42,667 bases of DNA, from contig JAFQGY010000222.1 in assembly GCA_017415325.1 (NCBI GenBank), forward strand, positions 1-42,667. The letters run 5' to 3'. Every line of letters begins with the position of its first letter. The first letter of the stretch is position 1. This stretch comes from Clostridia bacterium (GTDB taxonomy: Bacteria; Bacillota; Clostridia; Oscillospirales; CAG-272). Position numbers and translations under genes: made by a program. A model generated the notes under the pieces. It was not told the DNA's origin, did not search any database, and saw only the letters and a list, made by a program, of their open reading frames with translations. Positions 1-8,076 of the stretch are shown piece after piece.

Positions 1-665
1 GAGTAGCCATTGACGGCCCCAGCGGTGCGGGGAAGAGCACCATTGCCAGACGGATTGCGGAGAAGACCGGACTGATCTATGTGGATACCGGGGCGCTGTA
101 CCGGACGGTGGGGCTCTGGGCCATGCAGAACGGGGTGGCCTCCGACGATACTGCCGGGATCATCTCTCTGCTGGATACGCTGGACATTGCGCTGACATGG
201 GCTGACGGAGTACAGGTGGTGCTTCTGGCCGGAGAACCGGTGGGAGAAAAAATCCGCACGCCTGATGCTTCCTTCTATGCGTCTGCGGTGTCGAAGATTC
301 CGGAAGTACGGCAGCGTCTTCTGGATCTGCAGCTGGATCTGGCGCATAAGGGCGGTGTCATCATGGACGGACGGGACATCGGTACGGTGATCATGCCCTT
401 TGCAGAAGTGAAGGTGTTCATGACCGCAACCCTGCCTGCCCGGGCAAAGAGACGCTTCCTGGAGCTGCAGGCCAAGGGACTTCCCGACACCTATGAGGAA
501 GTGCTGGCCGATATGGAAGCCAGAGACAGAAACGACAGGGAAAGAGAAACGGCACCCTGTGTACCGGCGGAGGATGCGGTGCAGTTTGTCAACGACGACT
601 ACGGGATTGAAGAATCTGCCGATTATATTATTGATCTCATGCGCAGAGCTGCAGAGAACAGATAA
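1..665 (+). CDS. cmk: Cytidylate kinase (5' end outside window)
   Basis: Phosphorylates CMP/dCMP to the diphosphate in cytoplasmic pyrimidine metabolism. The open frame runs in from the window edge: bases 3 onward translate as VAIDGPSGAGKST, the Walker A loop of CMP kinases, followed by YVDTGALYR. The central DGRDIGT motif and the C-terminal RDRNDRER lid arginines are also present. Only a few N-terminal residues should be missing, since the family is about 220 residues. A downstream GTG at base 81 would remove the P-loop and is not the start. It is followed after 14 bp by plsC and then the ispH-rpsA fusion, an order well known in Clostridia, so this is probably one operon. Product call is secure. 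Confidence 0.96.
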   Translation, partial: VAIDGPSGAGKSTIARRIAEKTGLIYVDTGALYRTVGLWAMQNGVASDDTAGIISLLDTLDIALTWADGVQVVLLAGEPVGEKIRTPDASFYASAVSKIPEVRQRLLDLQLDLAHKGGVIMDGRDIGTVIMPFAEVKVFMTATLPARAKRRFLELQAKGLPDTYEEVLADMEARDRNDRERETAPCVPAEDAVQFVNDDYGIEESADYIIDLMRRAAENR

Positions 666-679
666 GGAATCGATCCATC

Positions 680-1315
680 ATGAGTTTTTATCGTACAATG
701 TATAAAATCTTCGCCGCTCCTGTCCGCTGGGTGTACCGGCTGCAGGCAGTGGGCGTGGAGAATATCCCCCAGAGAGGGTGCATACTGGCTTCCAACCATA
801 CGGCCTTCTCCGACGTGCTGATCATTTCGGCGGCGGCCAAGCGGCAGGTGCGGTACATGGCCAAGAAGGAGCTTTTTAAGATCCCCCTTCTGGCACAGCT
901 GATCACCGGGCTGGGTGCCTATCCCGTAAACCGGGGCGGTGCCGACGTGGGCAGCATCAAGCGCACCATCCACATGCTGGCGGAAGGGGAGCTGATCGGA
1001 ATCTTCCCCCAGGGACACCGGCACGGAAAAGTGGACCCCCGGACAACGGAAGTTAAGGGCGGCATCGGCATGATTGCCTACCACACCAAGTCCGACATCA
1101 TCCCTGCCTTTGTGGATTCCAGACGGGGCAAAACCGGTATGTTCCGGCGCAATACCGTCATTTTCGGGGAGCCGATCCCCTATGATGCCCTGGGCTTTGT
1201 GAACGGCGGTGTCAAGGAGTACCAGAGTGCGGCGGAGCTGATCTTCCGGAAGGTCTGTGCGCTGAAATACGGGGAAGAACCTTCTCCCACGGCGGCGGAG
1301 GACGTTTCCGAATGA
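680..1315 (+). CDS. plsC: 1-acyl-sn-glycerol-3-phosphate acyltransferase (PlsC family)
   Basis: Transfers an acyl chain to lysophosphatidic acid at the membrane to make phosphatidic acid. The 211-residue protein has the HX4D catalytic motif as NHTAFSD (about residue 40). The second block is FPQGHRH, where most relatives have FPEGTRS, a moderate variant of the substrate-binding motif. A weak AAGGA lies over the stop of cmk just upstream of the ATG. The last four bases overlap the next gene (ATGA), indicating translational coupling to ispH-rpsA. Family membership is clear. Exact acyl-acceptor specificity is inferred from family and context. Confidence 0.9.
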   Translation: MSFYRTMYKIFAAPVRWVYRLQAVGVENIPQRGCILASNHTAFSDVLIISAAAKRQVRYMAKKELFKIPLLAQLITGLGAYPVNRGGADVGSIKRTIHMLAEGELIGIFPQGHRHGKVDPRTTEVKGGIGMIAYHTKSDIIPAFVDSRRGKTGMFRRNTVIFGEPIPYDALGFVNGGVKEYQSAAELIFRKVCALKYGEEPSPTAAEDVSE

Positions 1316-3321
1316 ATATCACCATTGCAAAGGAAGCGGGGTTCTGTCCCGGGGTACGGCGGGCTGCCGACACGGTGGAAAAGATTCTCAGAGAAGCGGA
1401 ACCGGACAGACATGTGTATACCCTGGGCAGGCTGATCCACAACGATGCCTACTGTGACAGACTCCGTGCCATGGGATGCGGTGTGATCCGCAGGGAAGAC
1501 GTGGACGGCATCCTCCGGCGGGCGGAAAACGGGGAGAAAATCACGGTGGTCATCCGGGCCCACGGGGAAATCAGATCGGTTCTGGAAAAGCTGGAATCCT
1601 GTGCAGCAGAGCGGGAGAACTTCACGCTGGTGAACTGCACCTGTCCCTTTGTGGAGCGGGTACGGCGGATTGCCCATGACAACTCCGGGGAAGGACACCT
1701 TTTTGCCCTGCTGGGAACGGCGGATCATCCCGAAGTGGAAGGGATCATGAGCTGCCACAGGGGGCCGGGAGTGGTTTTCGGCACGGCGGAAGAGCTGGAT
1801 TTGTGGATTTCGTCAAATGCATATGTGCAAAATGAAATAAAAACAGCGGCTCTGGCTGCACAAACCACACAGAAATGTTCAGAATGGAAAAAAAGCATAG
1901 AAATTTTCAAAAAACTATATACAAACGCAGAAATTTTTGATACAATATGTACTGTGACTGAAAACAGGCAGAAAGAAGCTGCAGGGCTTGCAGAACAGTC
2001 CGATCTGGTGGTGGTGATTGGCTCTCCTTCCAGTTCCAACTCACGGAAACTGGCACAGGTCTGCCGGGAACACTGCGCCGAGGTACTGTTCGTGGACGGC
2101 CCCGATTCTCTCCGGGAGAACATGCATCCCGGGCCATATCATCAAGTTGCAATAACTGCCGGTGCATCGACGCCGGACAGTGTAATACAGGAGGTATATG
2201 AAACCATGAATGAGCACGAAAACTTTGCTGAACTGCTCGAAGCATCCATCAAAACTTTAAATACAGGAGACATCGTAGAGGGTGTAGTCATTGCCGTATC
2301 GAACAATGAAATCCACCTGGACCTGGGTTCCAAGGCTACCGGCGTGCTGACCCACGACAAGGCAACCGACGATCCGTCCGCTAAGCTGGAAGACCTGTAC
2401 AAGATCGGTGATGTTGTAAAGGCCAAGGTTATCAAGGTATCCGACATCGACGGTCTGGCTACCCTGGACAAGACCCGCGTTGACGCCGACTCCCACTGGA
2501 TCGCCATCGTAGAAGCCTACGAATCCGGCGAAATCCTGGAAGGCAAGATCGTGGAAGCCGTTAAGGGCGGTGTTATCATCTCCCTGAACGCTGTTCGCGT
2601 ATTCATCCCCGCTTCCCAGACCGGCGTACCGAAGGATGGCGACCTGACCGAACTGGTGAACACCACCCAGAAGGTTAAGATCATCGAAATCAAGACCGAC
2701 CGGAAGAGAGCTTACGCTTCCATCCGTGCCGTCCTGAGAGAAGAAAGAAAGGCCAAGGAAGAAGCATTCTGGGCTTCCATCGAAGAAGGCAAGGAATATG
2801 ACGGCGAAGTGAAGAGCCTGACCTCCTTCGGCGCATTCGTAGACCTGGGCGGCGTTGACGGTATGGTACATACCTCCGAACTGTCCTGGAGAAGAGTACG
2901 TCATCCCAGCGAAGTTGTTTCCATCGGCGACCAGATCCACGTTTACGTGAAGTCCTTCGACCGTGAAAAGGGCCGCATCTCTCTGGGCTACAAGACCGAA
3001 GAAATGAACCCCTGGAACATCTTCACCACCCAGTATCAGGAAGGCGACGTTGCAGAAGTACGCATCGTTTCCCTGATGCCCTTCGGCGCATTTGCTGAAA
3101 TCGTTCCCGGCTGCGACGGTCTGATCCACATCAGCCAGATCGCTGACCACAAGATCGCAAAGCCCGAAGAAGTTCTGGAAGTTGGCCAGATGGTAAACGC
3201 CAGAATCACCGCCATCGACATGGACAACCGCAAGATCAGCCTGTCCATCCGTTCTCTGCTGGAAGAAGCTGCTGACGACGCTGAATACGCTGACGAAGCA
3301 GAAGCTGCCGACGAAGAATAA
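1312..3321 (+). CDS. ispH-rpsA: IspH (HMBPP reductase) fused to ribosomal protein S1
   Basis: A 669-residue bifunctional protein. Residues 1 to about 290 are 4-hydroxy-3-methylbut-2-enyl diphosphate reductase, the last step of the MEP isoprenoid pathway. The three [4Fe-4S] cysteines are C12 (GFCPGV), C111 (CTCPFV) and C213 (DTICTVT), with the substrate-binding SPSSSNS near residue 230. From about residue 316 there are four S1 RNA-binding repeats, two of them ending in the classic GAFVDL/GAFAEI strands, then an acidic tail. This fusion is known in many Clostridia. The S1 half uses codons typical of highly expressed genes. Bases 1800-1975, inside IspH, are strikingly AT-rich. An internal AGGAGG and in-frame ATG lie at the domain junction (see 1918-2208), so a stand-alone 371-residue S1 could also be made. 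Confidence 0.95.
   Translation: MNITIAKEAGFCPGVRRAADTVEKILREAEPDRHVYTLGRLIHNDAYCDRLRAMGCGVIRREDVDGILRRAENGEKITVVIRAHGEIRSVLEKLESCAAERENFTLVNCTCPFVERVRRIAHDNSGEGHLFALLGTADHPEVEGIMSCHRGPGVVFGTAEELDLWISSNAYVQNEIKTAALAAQTTQKCSEWKKSIEIFKKLYTNAEIFDTICTVTENRQKEAAGLAEQSDLVVVIGSPSSSNSRKLAQVCREHCAEVLFVDGPDSLRENMHPGPYHQVAITAGASTPDSVIQEVYETMNEHENFAELLEASIKTLNTGDIVEGVVIAVSNNEIHLDLGSKATGVLTHDKATDDPSAKLEDLYKIGDVVKAKVIKVSDIDGLATLDKTRVDADSHWIAIVEAYESGEILEGKIVEAVKGGVIISLNAVRVFIPASQTGVPKDGDLTELVNTTQKVKIIEIKTDRKRAYASIRAVLREERKAKEEAFWASIEEGKEYDGEVKSLTSFGAFVDLGGVDGMVHTSELSWRRVRHPSEVVSIGDQIHVYVKSFDREKGRISLGYKTEEMNPWNIFTTQYQEGDVAEVRIVSLMPFGAFAEIVPGCDGLIHISQIADHKIAKPEEVLEVGQMVNARITAIDMDNRKISLSIRSLLEEAADDAEYADEAEAADEE
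1918..2208 (+). promoter_or_regulatory. Possible internal promoter and internal start for stand-alone S1
   Basis: Inside ispH-rpsA, TATACA (1918-1923) lies 17 bp before an extended -10, TGATACAAT (-10 hexamer 1941-1946), in an AT-rich patch. Farther down, AGGAGG (2189-2194) precedes an in-frame ATG at 2206 that opens MNEHENFAELL, the normal beginning of a separate Clostridial S1-like protein. The spacer to that ATG is 11 nt, somewhat long. The sequence signals are direct observations. Their use in the cell is inference. Confidence 0.45.
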
Positions 3322-3348
3322 TCGATCCGGATCACAGAAGTAAAAACA

Positions 3349-3383
3349 GAGGAGGTAAGGCCGGTGCCCTGCCTCCTTTTGTG
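3349..3383 (+). terminator. Rho-independent terminator after rpsA
   Basis: GGAGG (3351-3355) pairs with CCTCC (3372-3376), with further pairing GGC/GCC close to the loop, followed by TTTT. It lies 28 bp past the rpsA stop and before the next start codon. Confidence 0.6.
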
Positions 3384-3396
3384 TTTGAGAACCATT

Positions 3397-4242
3397 ATGA
3401 AAGCAAAAATTTTGATTTCCCTTGCCTGCATCCTGTTTCTGACCGCCTGCGGCCCCTTATCCCTCTCTGACACAAGCCCTGCCCTCTCCCCCGACACCTC
3501 CGCCTATGCCGCCGAACCGCTGCCGGATACCCATGCCGTGCTGCAGGAGGACATCCGGTACATCACCCATGCGGCGGGCCGGATCGACGGGATGGACGGA
3601 TCCAACAGTCTGGAAGCCCTGGAGGGAGCATATGCGGCGGGATGCCGGTACGTGGAGATTGACTTTCAGTTCACCGCCGACGGAGAGCTGGCCTGCATCC
3701 ACGACTGGTACCGGCAGTACACCTCCGCCATTCCAGAAGACGGTACGGCCCTGACGCTGTCAGAGTTCCAGACCTGCCGGATCTACGATACATACACCCC
3801 CCTGTGGCTGGATTCCCTGGCGTCCTTCATGCTGGATCACCCGGATCTGTACATCATCACGGACATCAAGGTGAACAATCCGGAAGGAGCCGCCAAAATT
3901 GCCGCCGACTGGCCGGAGCTGACCGACCGGTTCATCATCCAGATCTACGACGGCAGTGAATATGATGCTGTCCGGGAAGCCGGGTTTGATCATATCATCT
4001 ACACGCTGTATATGCTGGACTGGAACAGCAAAACCGACACGGAAGCCCTGTGTGCCTACGCCGCCGGTCATCCGCTGCTTGGGTACACATTCTCGTATGA
4101 GCTGTGTTCGGTGGAAGGGTACGTGGACGGCATGAAAAAAGCCGGTGTGCCGCTGTACATCCATACGGTAAACGGGGAAGCCGAGCAGCAGGCGTATTTC
4201 GATATGGGTATTGACGGGATTTATACGGATGAGTGGAAGTAG
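3397..4242 (+). CDS. Glycerophosphodiester phosphodiesterase-like lipoprotein
   Basis: A 281-residue protein beginning MKAKILISLACILFLTACG, a signal peptide with lipobox LTAC, so it should be anchored outside the membrane. The mature part is a GDPD-type TIM barrel: ITHAAGR with NSLEAL, then VEIDF and CIHDW, which supply the metal and catalytic residues. The first motif is HAAGR rather than the usual HRG, and the PEN segment is missing. This variant is common in a lipoprotein subgroup of the family. ATG 3397 is preferred over an upstream in-frame GTG at 3364 because it opens the signal peptide. The ribosome binding site is weak. Substrate is unknown; phosphodiesters from phospholipids or teichoic acids are plausible. 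Confidence 0.8.
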   Translation: MKAKILISLACILFLTACGPLSLSDTSPALSPDTSAYAAEPLPDTHAVLQEDIRYITHAAGRIDGMDGSNSLEALEGAYAAGCRYVEIDFQFTADGELACIHDWYRQYTSAIPEDGTALTLSEFQTCRIYDTYTPLWLDSLASFMLDHPDLYIITDIKVNNPEGAAKIAADWPELTDRFIIQIYDGSEYDAVREAGFDHIIYTLYMLDWNSKTDTEALCAYAAGHPLLGYTFSYELCSVEGYVDGMKKAGVPLYIHTVNGEAEQQAYFDMGIDGIYTDEWK

Positions 4243-4270
4243 ATAAAAAATTTACATGTATATTTGCCTG

Positions 4271-4314
4271 CATCTATTGACAAACTCTCAATAGATGTAA
4301 TACAATGTATTACA
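4271..4314 (+). promoter_or_regulatory. Toxin-antitoxin promoter with two palindromic operators
   Basis: TTGACA (4277-4282), an 18-bp spacer and TACAAT (4301-4306) form a good promoter. Two perfect dyads cover it. CATCTATTGA (4271-4280) and its complement (4288-4297) flank the -35 with a 7-bp gap. TGTAATACA (4296-4304) and its complement (4306-4314) are centred on the -10. This is the layout expected for autorepression by a ribbon-helix-helix antitoxin and its complex with the toxin. Confidence 0.75.
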
Positions 4315-4331
4315 GGAAGGAGGTATATTCC

Positions 4332-4553
4332 ATGACCATATCTTTACGCTTAAATGATGAAGAAGCCAGCCTGATCCGGAAATTCGCAGAACTCAATGGA
4401 CTTTCTATCTCCGAACTGCTGCGTCAGTCTGTTCTGGAACGGATTGAAGAGGAATACGACCTGAAGGCATATGAAAAAGCGATTGCTGCTTTTCAGGAAG
4501 ATCCTGTCACTTTCACATTGGATGAAGTGGAACGGGAGCTTGGACTTCTATGA
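4332..4553 (+). CDS. RelB/DinJ-like antitoxin (DUF6290-type)
   Basis: A 73-residue protein that starts with TISLRLNDEEASLIRKFAE, a short beta strand plus helix typical of ribbon-helix-helix antitoxins. This is followed by an SISELLRQSV helix and an acidic C-terminal segment suited to wrapping a toxin. AAGGAGG (4317-4323), 8 nt before ATG 4332, fixes the start; a TTG-like upstream extension is unlikely. Its stop overlaps the toxin start (ATGA), giving translational coupling. The promoter carries two palindromes that it probably binds. Role: neutralises the RelE-type toxin and represses the operon. Confidence 0.85.
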   Translation: MTISLRLNDEEASLIRKFAELNGLSISELLRQSVLERIEEEYDLKAYEKAIAAFQEDPVTFTLDEVERELGLL

Positions 4554-4819
4554 AATGGCAGGTAACTTTTTCCAGAGATGCACTGAAACAACTGAAAAAG
4601 TTGGACAAACACACAGCTTCTCTGATTCTCGGGTGGATCCGCAAGAATCTGGAAGGGTGTGAAAATCCACGACTGCATGGCAAAGCACTGACTGCCAACC
4701 GTACCGGACAATGGCGTTACCGGGTCGGCGACTATCGCATTATAGCCGAATTGCAGGACAAACAAATCGTGATTCTGATATTGAATGTCGGACATAAAAG
4801 AGACATTTACAATACTTGA
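4550..4819 (+). CDS. RelE/ParE-superfamily toxin
   Basis: An 89-residue basic protein of the RelE fold. It has an N-terminal WQVTFSRDALKQLKKLDK segment, the central GQWRYRVGDYRII strand pair and the C-terminal ILNVGHKRDIY block that carries the catalytic-type basic and tyrosine residues. RelE toxins of this kind cleave mRNA in the ribosome; ParE toxins of the same fold hit gyrase. The RYRVGDYR and GHKRDIY pattern fits the RelE/YafQ type better. It overlaps the antitoxin by four bases. The pair forms a small island between unrelated genes, consistent with acquisition by transfer. Confidence 0.87.
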   Translation: MKWQVTFSRDALKQLKKLDKHTASLILGWIRKNLEGCENPRLHGKALTANRTGQWRYRVGDYRIIAELQDKQIVILILNVGHKRDIYNT

Positions 4820-4855
4820 CAAAGACATAATTCTCACACCAAGGAGGACAACCCT

Positions 4856-6595
4856 ATGACAACCATCCCCCGCCCTGAGTATCCCCGCCCGACACTGGTG
4901 CGTGACGACAACTGGCTCAACCTGAACGGCCAGTGGGCATTCGCTTTTGACTTCGGCAACTCCGGCCGTGAACGGAAGATGTGGGAAGCGCCCGCTGAAG
5001 CCTACACCCATGAAATCACCGTTCCCTTCGTGCCCGAATCCAAGCTGTCCGGCATCGAATACGTGGACTTTATCGCCGCCTGCTGGTACCGCCGTTCCTT
5101 CACTCTGCCTGAGAATTGGTGCAAGTGCAGCGGCCGGATTCTGCTTCACTTCGGTGCTGTGGACTACTACAGTGAAATCTATGTAAACAACAAAAAGGTC
5201 GGCGACCATATCGGCGGGTACACTCCCTTTGTCATCGACGTGACCGATGCTGTCAACGCCGGTGAAAATGTCATCGCCGTATTTGCGGAAGACAACGGCA
5301 GAAGCTCCCTCCAGCCCACCGGCAAGCAGGTTTACCACAGCTATTACAACAGAGGCTGTCACTACACCCGCTGCACCGGGATCTGGCAGACCGTCTGGAT
5401 GGAATATGTGCCCAACAACTACATCAAGAACCTGAAGATCACGCCCGATGTACTGGCCGAAGAAGTGGAAATTCTGGTTTCTCTGGAAGGCAAGTACTGC
5501 GCCATTGACGAAGTTTCCGCCTGTGTTTCCTTCGCCGGAGAAAAGGTAGCCTGCGGTAAGGCAAAGGTACTGGGCAAGCACGCCAAGCTGCGGATCGCTA
5601 TCCCCGAACCGAAGCTGTGGAATGTAGGCGAGCCCAACCTGTACGACCTGACCGTTGTGGCCGGTGACGACACCGTACAGAGCTACTTCGGTATGCGGGA
5701 TGTGCGGATCAACGGCTACGCTATCGAGATCAACGGCAAGCCCGTTTACCAGAGACTGGTACTGGACCAGGGCTACTACCCGGACGGCATCTACACCGCT
5801 CCCACCGACGAAGATCTGAAAAAGGACGTGGAAATGTCCATGGCCGTAGGCTTCAACGGCGCCAGACTGCACATGAAGGTCTTTGAACCCCGTCTGCTGT
5901 ACCATGCCGACCGTGCGGGCTACCTGCTGTGGGGCGAATTCCCCAACTGGGGTCTGGATGAATCCAATCCCGCCGCTCTGCTGTCCATCATGCCCGAATG
6001 GCTGGTGGAAGTGGAAAGAGACTACAACCATCCCGCCATCATCGGCTGGTGTCCCTTCAACGAAACCGGTCCCAGACGGAATTTCCAGATCTTCCGCACC
6101 ATGTACGCCGCCACCCGTGCCATCGACCCCATGCGTCCCATCATTGACTCCTCCGGATACGTACATGTGGAAACCGACATTTACGACGTACACGACTACA
6201 CGCAGAAGCCCGAGGAACTGGAAGAACACCACCGCGGTCTGGCATCCGGCGAAGGCCCCATCTGGTACAACTTCCCCAAGGACGACATGCCCTACAAGGA
6301 AGGCCAGCCCTACTTTGTATCCGAATTCGGCGGCATCTACTGGAATCTGGATGAAGACCACAATGCCGCATGGGGATATGGCGAAGCACCCAAGACCCTG
6401 GAAGAATTCTACACCCGGTTTGAAGGCCTGACCAGGGTTCTGCTGGATCATCCCAAGATGTGCGCCTACTGCTACACCCAGCTGACCGACGTATATCAGG
6501 AAAAGAACGGGATCTACGCTTTTGACCGCAGAGAAAAGTTCGATGCAGCCCGCCTGAAGGCCGCCCAGAGCAGAGTTGCGGCCATTGAGAAGTAA
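4856..6595 (+). CDS. Glycoside hydrolase family 2 enzyme
   Basis: A 579-residue retaining glycosidase of the beta-galactosidase/beta-glucuronidase family. Domains in order are the jelly-roll sugar-binding domain (about 13-165, with LNGQWAF and YRRSFTLP), an Ig-like domain (about 175-270) and the TIM barrel. The acid/base is E403 in WCPFNETG and the likely nucleophile is E490 in VSEFGG. There is no signal peptide, so it should act on imported oligosaccharides in the cytoplasm. AAGGAGG (4841-4847) lies 8 nt before the ATG. It is shorter than LacZ and lacks the C-terminal domains of that enzyme. Exact sugar specificity cannot be told from the sequence. No sugar transporter is adjacent. Confidence 0.9.
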   Translation: MTTIPRPEYPRPTLVRDDNWLNLNGQWAFAFDFGNSGRERKMWEAPAEAYTHEITVPFVPESKLSGIEYVDFIAACWYRRSFTLPENWCKCSGRILLHFGAVDYYSEIYVNNKKVGDHIGGYTPFVIDVTDAVNAGENVIAVFAEDNGRSSLQPTGKQVYHSYYNRGCHYTRCTGIWQTVWMEYVPNNYIKNLKITPDVLAEEVEILVSLEGKYCAIDEVSACVSFAGEKVACGKAKVLGKHAKLRIAIPEPKLWNVGEPNLYDLTVVAGDDTVQSYFGMRDVRINGYAIEINGKPVYQRLVLDQGYYPDGIYTAPTDEDLKKDVEMSMAVGFNGARLHMKVFEPRLLYHADRAGYLLWGEFPNWGLDESNPAALLSIMPEWLVEVERDYNHPAIIGWCPFNETGPRRNFQIFRTMYAATRAIDPMRPIIDSSGYVHVETDIYDVHDYTQKPEELEEHHRGLASGEGPIWYNFPKDDMPYKEGQPYFVSEFGGIYWNLDEDHNAAWGYGEAPKTLEEFYTRFEGLTRVLLDHPKMCAYCYTQLTDVYQEKNGIYAFDRREKFDAARLKAAQSRVAAIEK

Positions 6596-6634
6596 AATAG
6601 AAATATTCCGGAATGGGATAGGCTGCTGACATAT

Positions 6635-6952
6635 TGTTGGGTGCAGAGCGGAATCCCCCGTCACGCCTTATGGAGAGAACGAAATAGGGGAGTTAGCGGA
6701 AGGCGTGCCACCCCCCTTGAAAAGGAGGGCGCATTTTTGCAGTTGAAAACTATTATACTGTTCGTTTTCTTTACAGAAGAAAGCAATACTATATTTTAGC
6801 TATTAAGGCTTTTCGTTTTCTATATGGCTACACAGATTTCAGCCACAAAAACGAGCCCTCCTTTCCAAGGGGGGTGGCACACCGGCAGCTTCCTCCCCTA
6901 TTCTGATCGCTCATATCCGGTGTGACGGGGGATTTCCCCACTACTGCACCCA
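6635..6952. repeat. 318-bp palindromic repeat, copy 1
   Basis: An imperfect palindrome that fills most of the gene-free stretch 6596-7004. Outer arms: GGGTGCAG then AATCCCCCGTCACGCC on the left, and the near complement ending CTGCACCCA on the right. Inner arms: TGCCACCCCCCTTG and GGAGGGC (6707-6730) pair with GCCCTCC and CAAGGGGGGTGGCA (6855-6879). The roughly 120 bp in the centre are AT-rich. A second copy lies at 36741-37061 in the opposite orientation. No open frame or transposase is inside, so it is a non-autonomous or structural repeat. Confidence 0.85.
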
Positions 6953-7004
6953 CCTCCACGCCTGTAACACATCTCCCCATTCCTCTCCCCGAAAGGAGTC
7001 CCAC

Positions 7005-7781
7005 ATGAACAACAAAGTCATCCTCATTTCCATCGACGGTATGCGCCCGGACGGGGTGATGCAGTGCGGCAATCCCTTTGTGGAAGACATGATGCGAATG
7101 GGTTCCTATACCCTCACCGCCCGTACCGTTCTGCCCTCCGTGACCCTGCCCTGCCATATGTCCATGTTCCACAGCGTGCCCCCCACCCGTCACGGCATCG
7201 GCACCAACATCTATACCCCCATGGTACGGCCTCTGAACGGGCTGTTTGAACAGATTGCGGCGGCCGGCGGTGTGTCTGCCATGTACTACGGCTGGGAACC
7301 CCTCAGAGATGTGGCCAGACCCGGTTCTCTCAAGTTTGCCGGGTACCTGAACGCCTATGCGGAAGACGCCACCGACGGGAAACTCACCGATCTGGCGCTG
7401 GACCGCATGGAAAAAAGCCGTCCCGATTTCGTGTTCCTCTATATGGTGGAAACCGATGAAAAGGGCGGTCATGACAACGGCTGGATGTCCCCGGCGTACC
7501 TGGGCTGCATCAGCGCTGCCATCAACAACGTGAAGCGGGTATACGAAGCCTTCGGGGACGAATACACCGTCATCGTCACGGCGGACCACGGCGGTCACGA
7601 ACGGAGCCACGGTTCCGACATGCCGGAAGACGTCACCATTCCCATGTTCTTCCTGGGTAAGCGTTTCGCCGCCGGGAAAGCACTGGAAGGTGTATCCATT
7701 CTGGATCTGACGCCCACCATTGCGGATATCCTGAACGTAAATCCTGCTCCCGAATGGGAAGGGAAATCTCTGGCGGAATAA
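7005..7781 (+). CDS. Alkaline phosphatase superfamily phosphodiesterase/phosphatase
   Basis: A 258-residue protein of the type I phosphodiesterase/nucleotide pyrophosphatase branch. It has the first metal motif SIDGMRPD (D11), a PSVTLPCH block whose T47 is the likely nucleophile, a central ETDEKGGHDNG and the C-terminal TADHGGHERSHG metal-binding block. The family hydrolyses phosphomonoesters, phosphodiesters or sulfates using two zinc ions. There is no signal peptide, so it is cytoplasmic. That and the short length set it apart from exported members. AAAGGAG lies just upstream of the ATG. It stands alone, between the palindromic repeat and a terminator. Substrate unknown. Confidence 0.85.
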   Translation: MNNKVILISIDGMRPDGVMQCGNPFVEDMMRMGSYTLTARTVLPSVTLPCHMSMFHSVPPTRHGIGTNIYTPMVRPLNGLFEQIAAAGGVSAMYYGWEPLRDVARPGSLKFAGYLNAYAEDATDGKLTDLALDRMEKSRPDFVFLYMVETDEKGGHDNGWMSPAYLGCISAAINNVKRVYEAFGDEYTVIVTADHGGHERSHGSDMPEDVTIPMFFLGKRFAAGKALEGVSILDLTPTIADILNVNPAPEWEGKSLAE

Positions 7782-7802
7782 GTTTTCCATCCTGTTCCTC
7801 TG

Positions 7803-7841
7803 CGCTCCGGCGGCTTCACGGCTTTCCGGAGCGTTATTTTT
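7803..7841 (+). terminator. Rho-independent terminator
   Basis: CGCTCCGG (7803-7810) and CCGGAGCG (7826-7833) form a perfect 8-bp stem followed by TTATTTTT. It ends the phosphatase-family gene. Confidence 0.85.
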
Positions 7842-7968
7842 GTCACAATTCTATGAATACATTTCATTTTCCTGTGGGAGACGGAGATATTTCCCGGAAA
7901 TTTTTGTCATATTCTGCCGGATAGCACAAAAAAATGCAAAAAACGGTAGGAAATGCAGCCCAAAACCC

Positions 7969-7997
7969 TTGACGAAACTTTCTCCCTAGGGTATAAT
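7969..7997 (+). promoter_or_regulatory. Promoter of the SLH/M23 surface protein gene
   Basis: TTGACG (7969-7974), a 17-bp spacer and TATAAT (7992-7997) preceded by GG. It lies 80 bp upstream of the start codon. Confidence 0.8.
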
Positions 7998-8076
7998 AGT
8001 ATCCGGAGAAAGATCGTGAGCCGGGCCCAGCTGTTGTACCCGGTTTATTTCTGTGAGGAAGAGGATAGAAGAACAA

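Noticed and set aside
4815..4845. TTGACA-like sequence (4816-4821) as a promoter for the GH2 gene
   Set aside because: No -10 hexamer at an acceptable distance; the next TA-rich hexamer is too close.
4493..6664. A 723-codon open frame on the minus strand
   Set aside because: It is antisense to the toxin and GH2 genes, both of which have clear motifs and ribosome binding sites.
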